Position numbers and translations under genes: made by a program. DNA of 6,010 bases from Angelakisella sp. (GTDB lineage: Bacteria > Bacillota > Clostridia > Oscillospirales > Ruminococcaceae), in the NCBI GenBank assembly GCA_022794295.1, contig JAAWEO010000134.1:1-6010 (forward strand). Direction: 5' to 3'. The first letter of the stretch is position 1. Each line of letters starts with the position of its first letter. Under the pieces are notes generated by a model that was given only the letters and a program-made list of their open reading frames with translations, was not told where the DNA came from and ran no database searches. This document shows positions 6,005 to 6,010 of this stretch, piece by piece.

Positions 6005-6010
6005 AGGCGC

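Overview
The window looks like chromosomal DNA from a GC-rich, endospore-forming Clostridia-type Firmicute. The spoIIA operon (spoIIAA-spoIIAB-sigF) shows that it sporulates. The high GC content and the clostridial style of FeoA/FeoB suggest an Oscillospiraceae-like gut organism, but that placement is inference. Nothing here looks like a phage, CRISPR or defence locus.

Layout. Positions 1-282 hold no credible protein gene. They are rich in complementary segments, including an 8-bp long-range helix, and end in a strong intrinsic terminator at 283-355. I read this as the 3' part of a structured non-coding RNA of unidentified family. Positions 402-1870 (+) hold the forespore-specific sigma-F module: the anti-anti-sigma factor SpoIIAA, the anti-sigma kinase SpoIIAB and sigma-F. 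The first two genes overlap by 4 nt and all three start with GTG. A 12-bp hairpin at 1878-1909 separates this operon from a convergent minus-strand group. That group, in transcription order, is feoA (5609-5376), feoB (5353-3200) and a secreted GH18 chitinase-like glycosidase (3138-1912).

Positions 5610-6010, upstream of feoA, carry no convincing gene. An AT-rich leader lies next to feoA. Beyond it is a mosaic of GC-rich hairpin repeats: two near-identical 31-nt copies exactly 200 nt apart, a partial third copy and a separate 9-bp hairpin. A 10-C tract and a 24-nt perfect palindrome follow.

How the genes work together. SpoIIAA, SpoIIAB and sigma-F form the partner-switching circuit that turns on forespore transcription. 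FeoA and FeoB form a ferrous iron importer. The GH18 enzyme is 61 nt downstream of feoB and may be read from the same transcript. A hairpin covers its ribosome binding site and probable TTG start, which suggests separate translational control. The most interesting items are the structured RNA upstream of spoIIA, this hairpin, and the repeat cluster.
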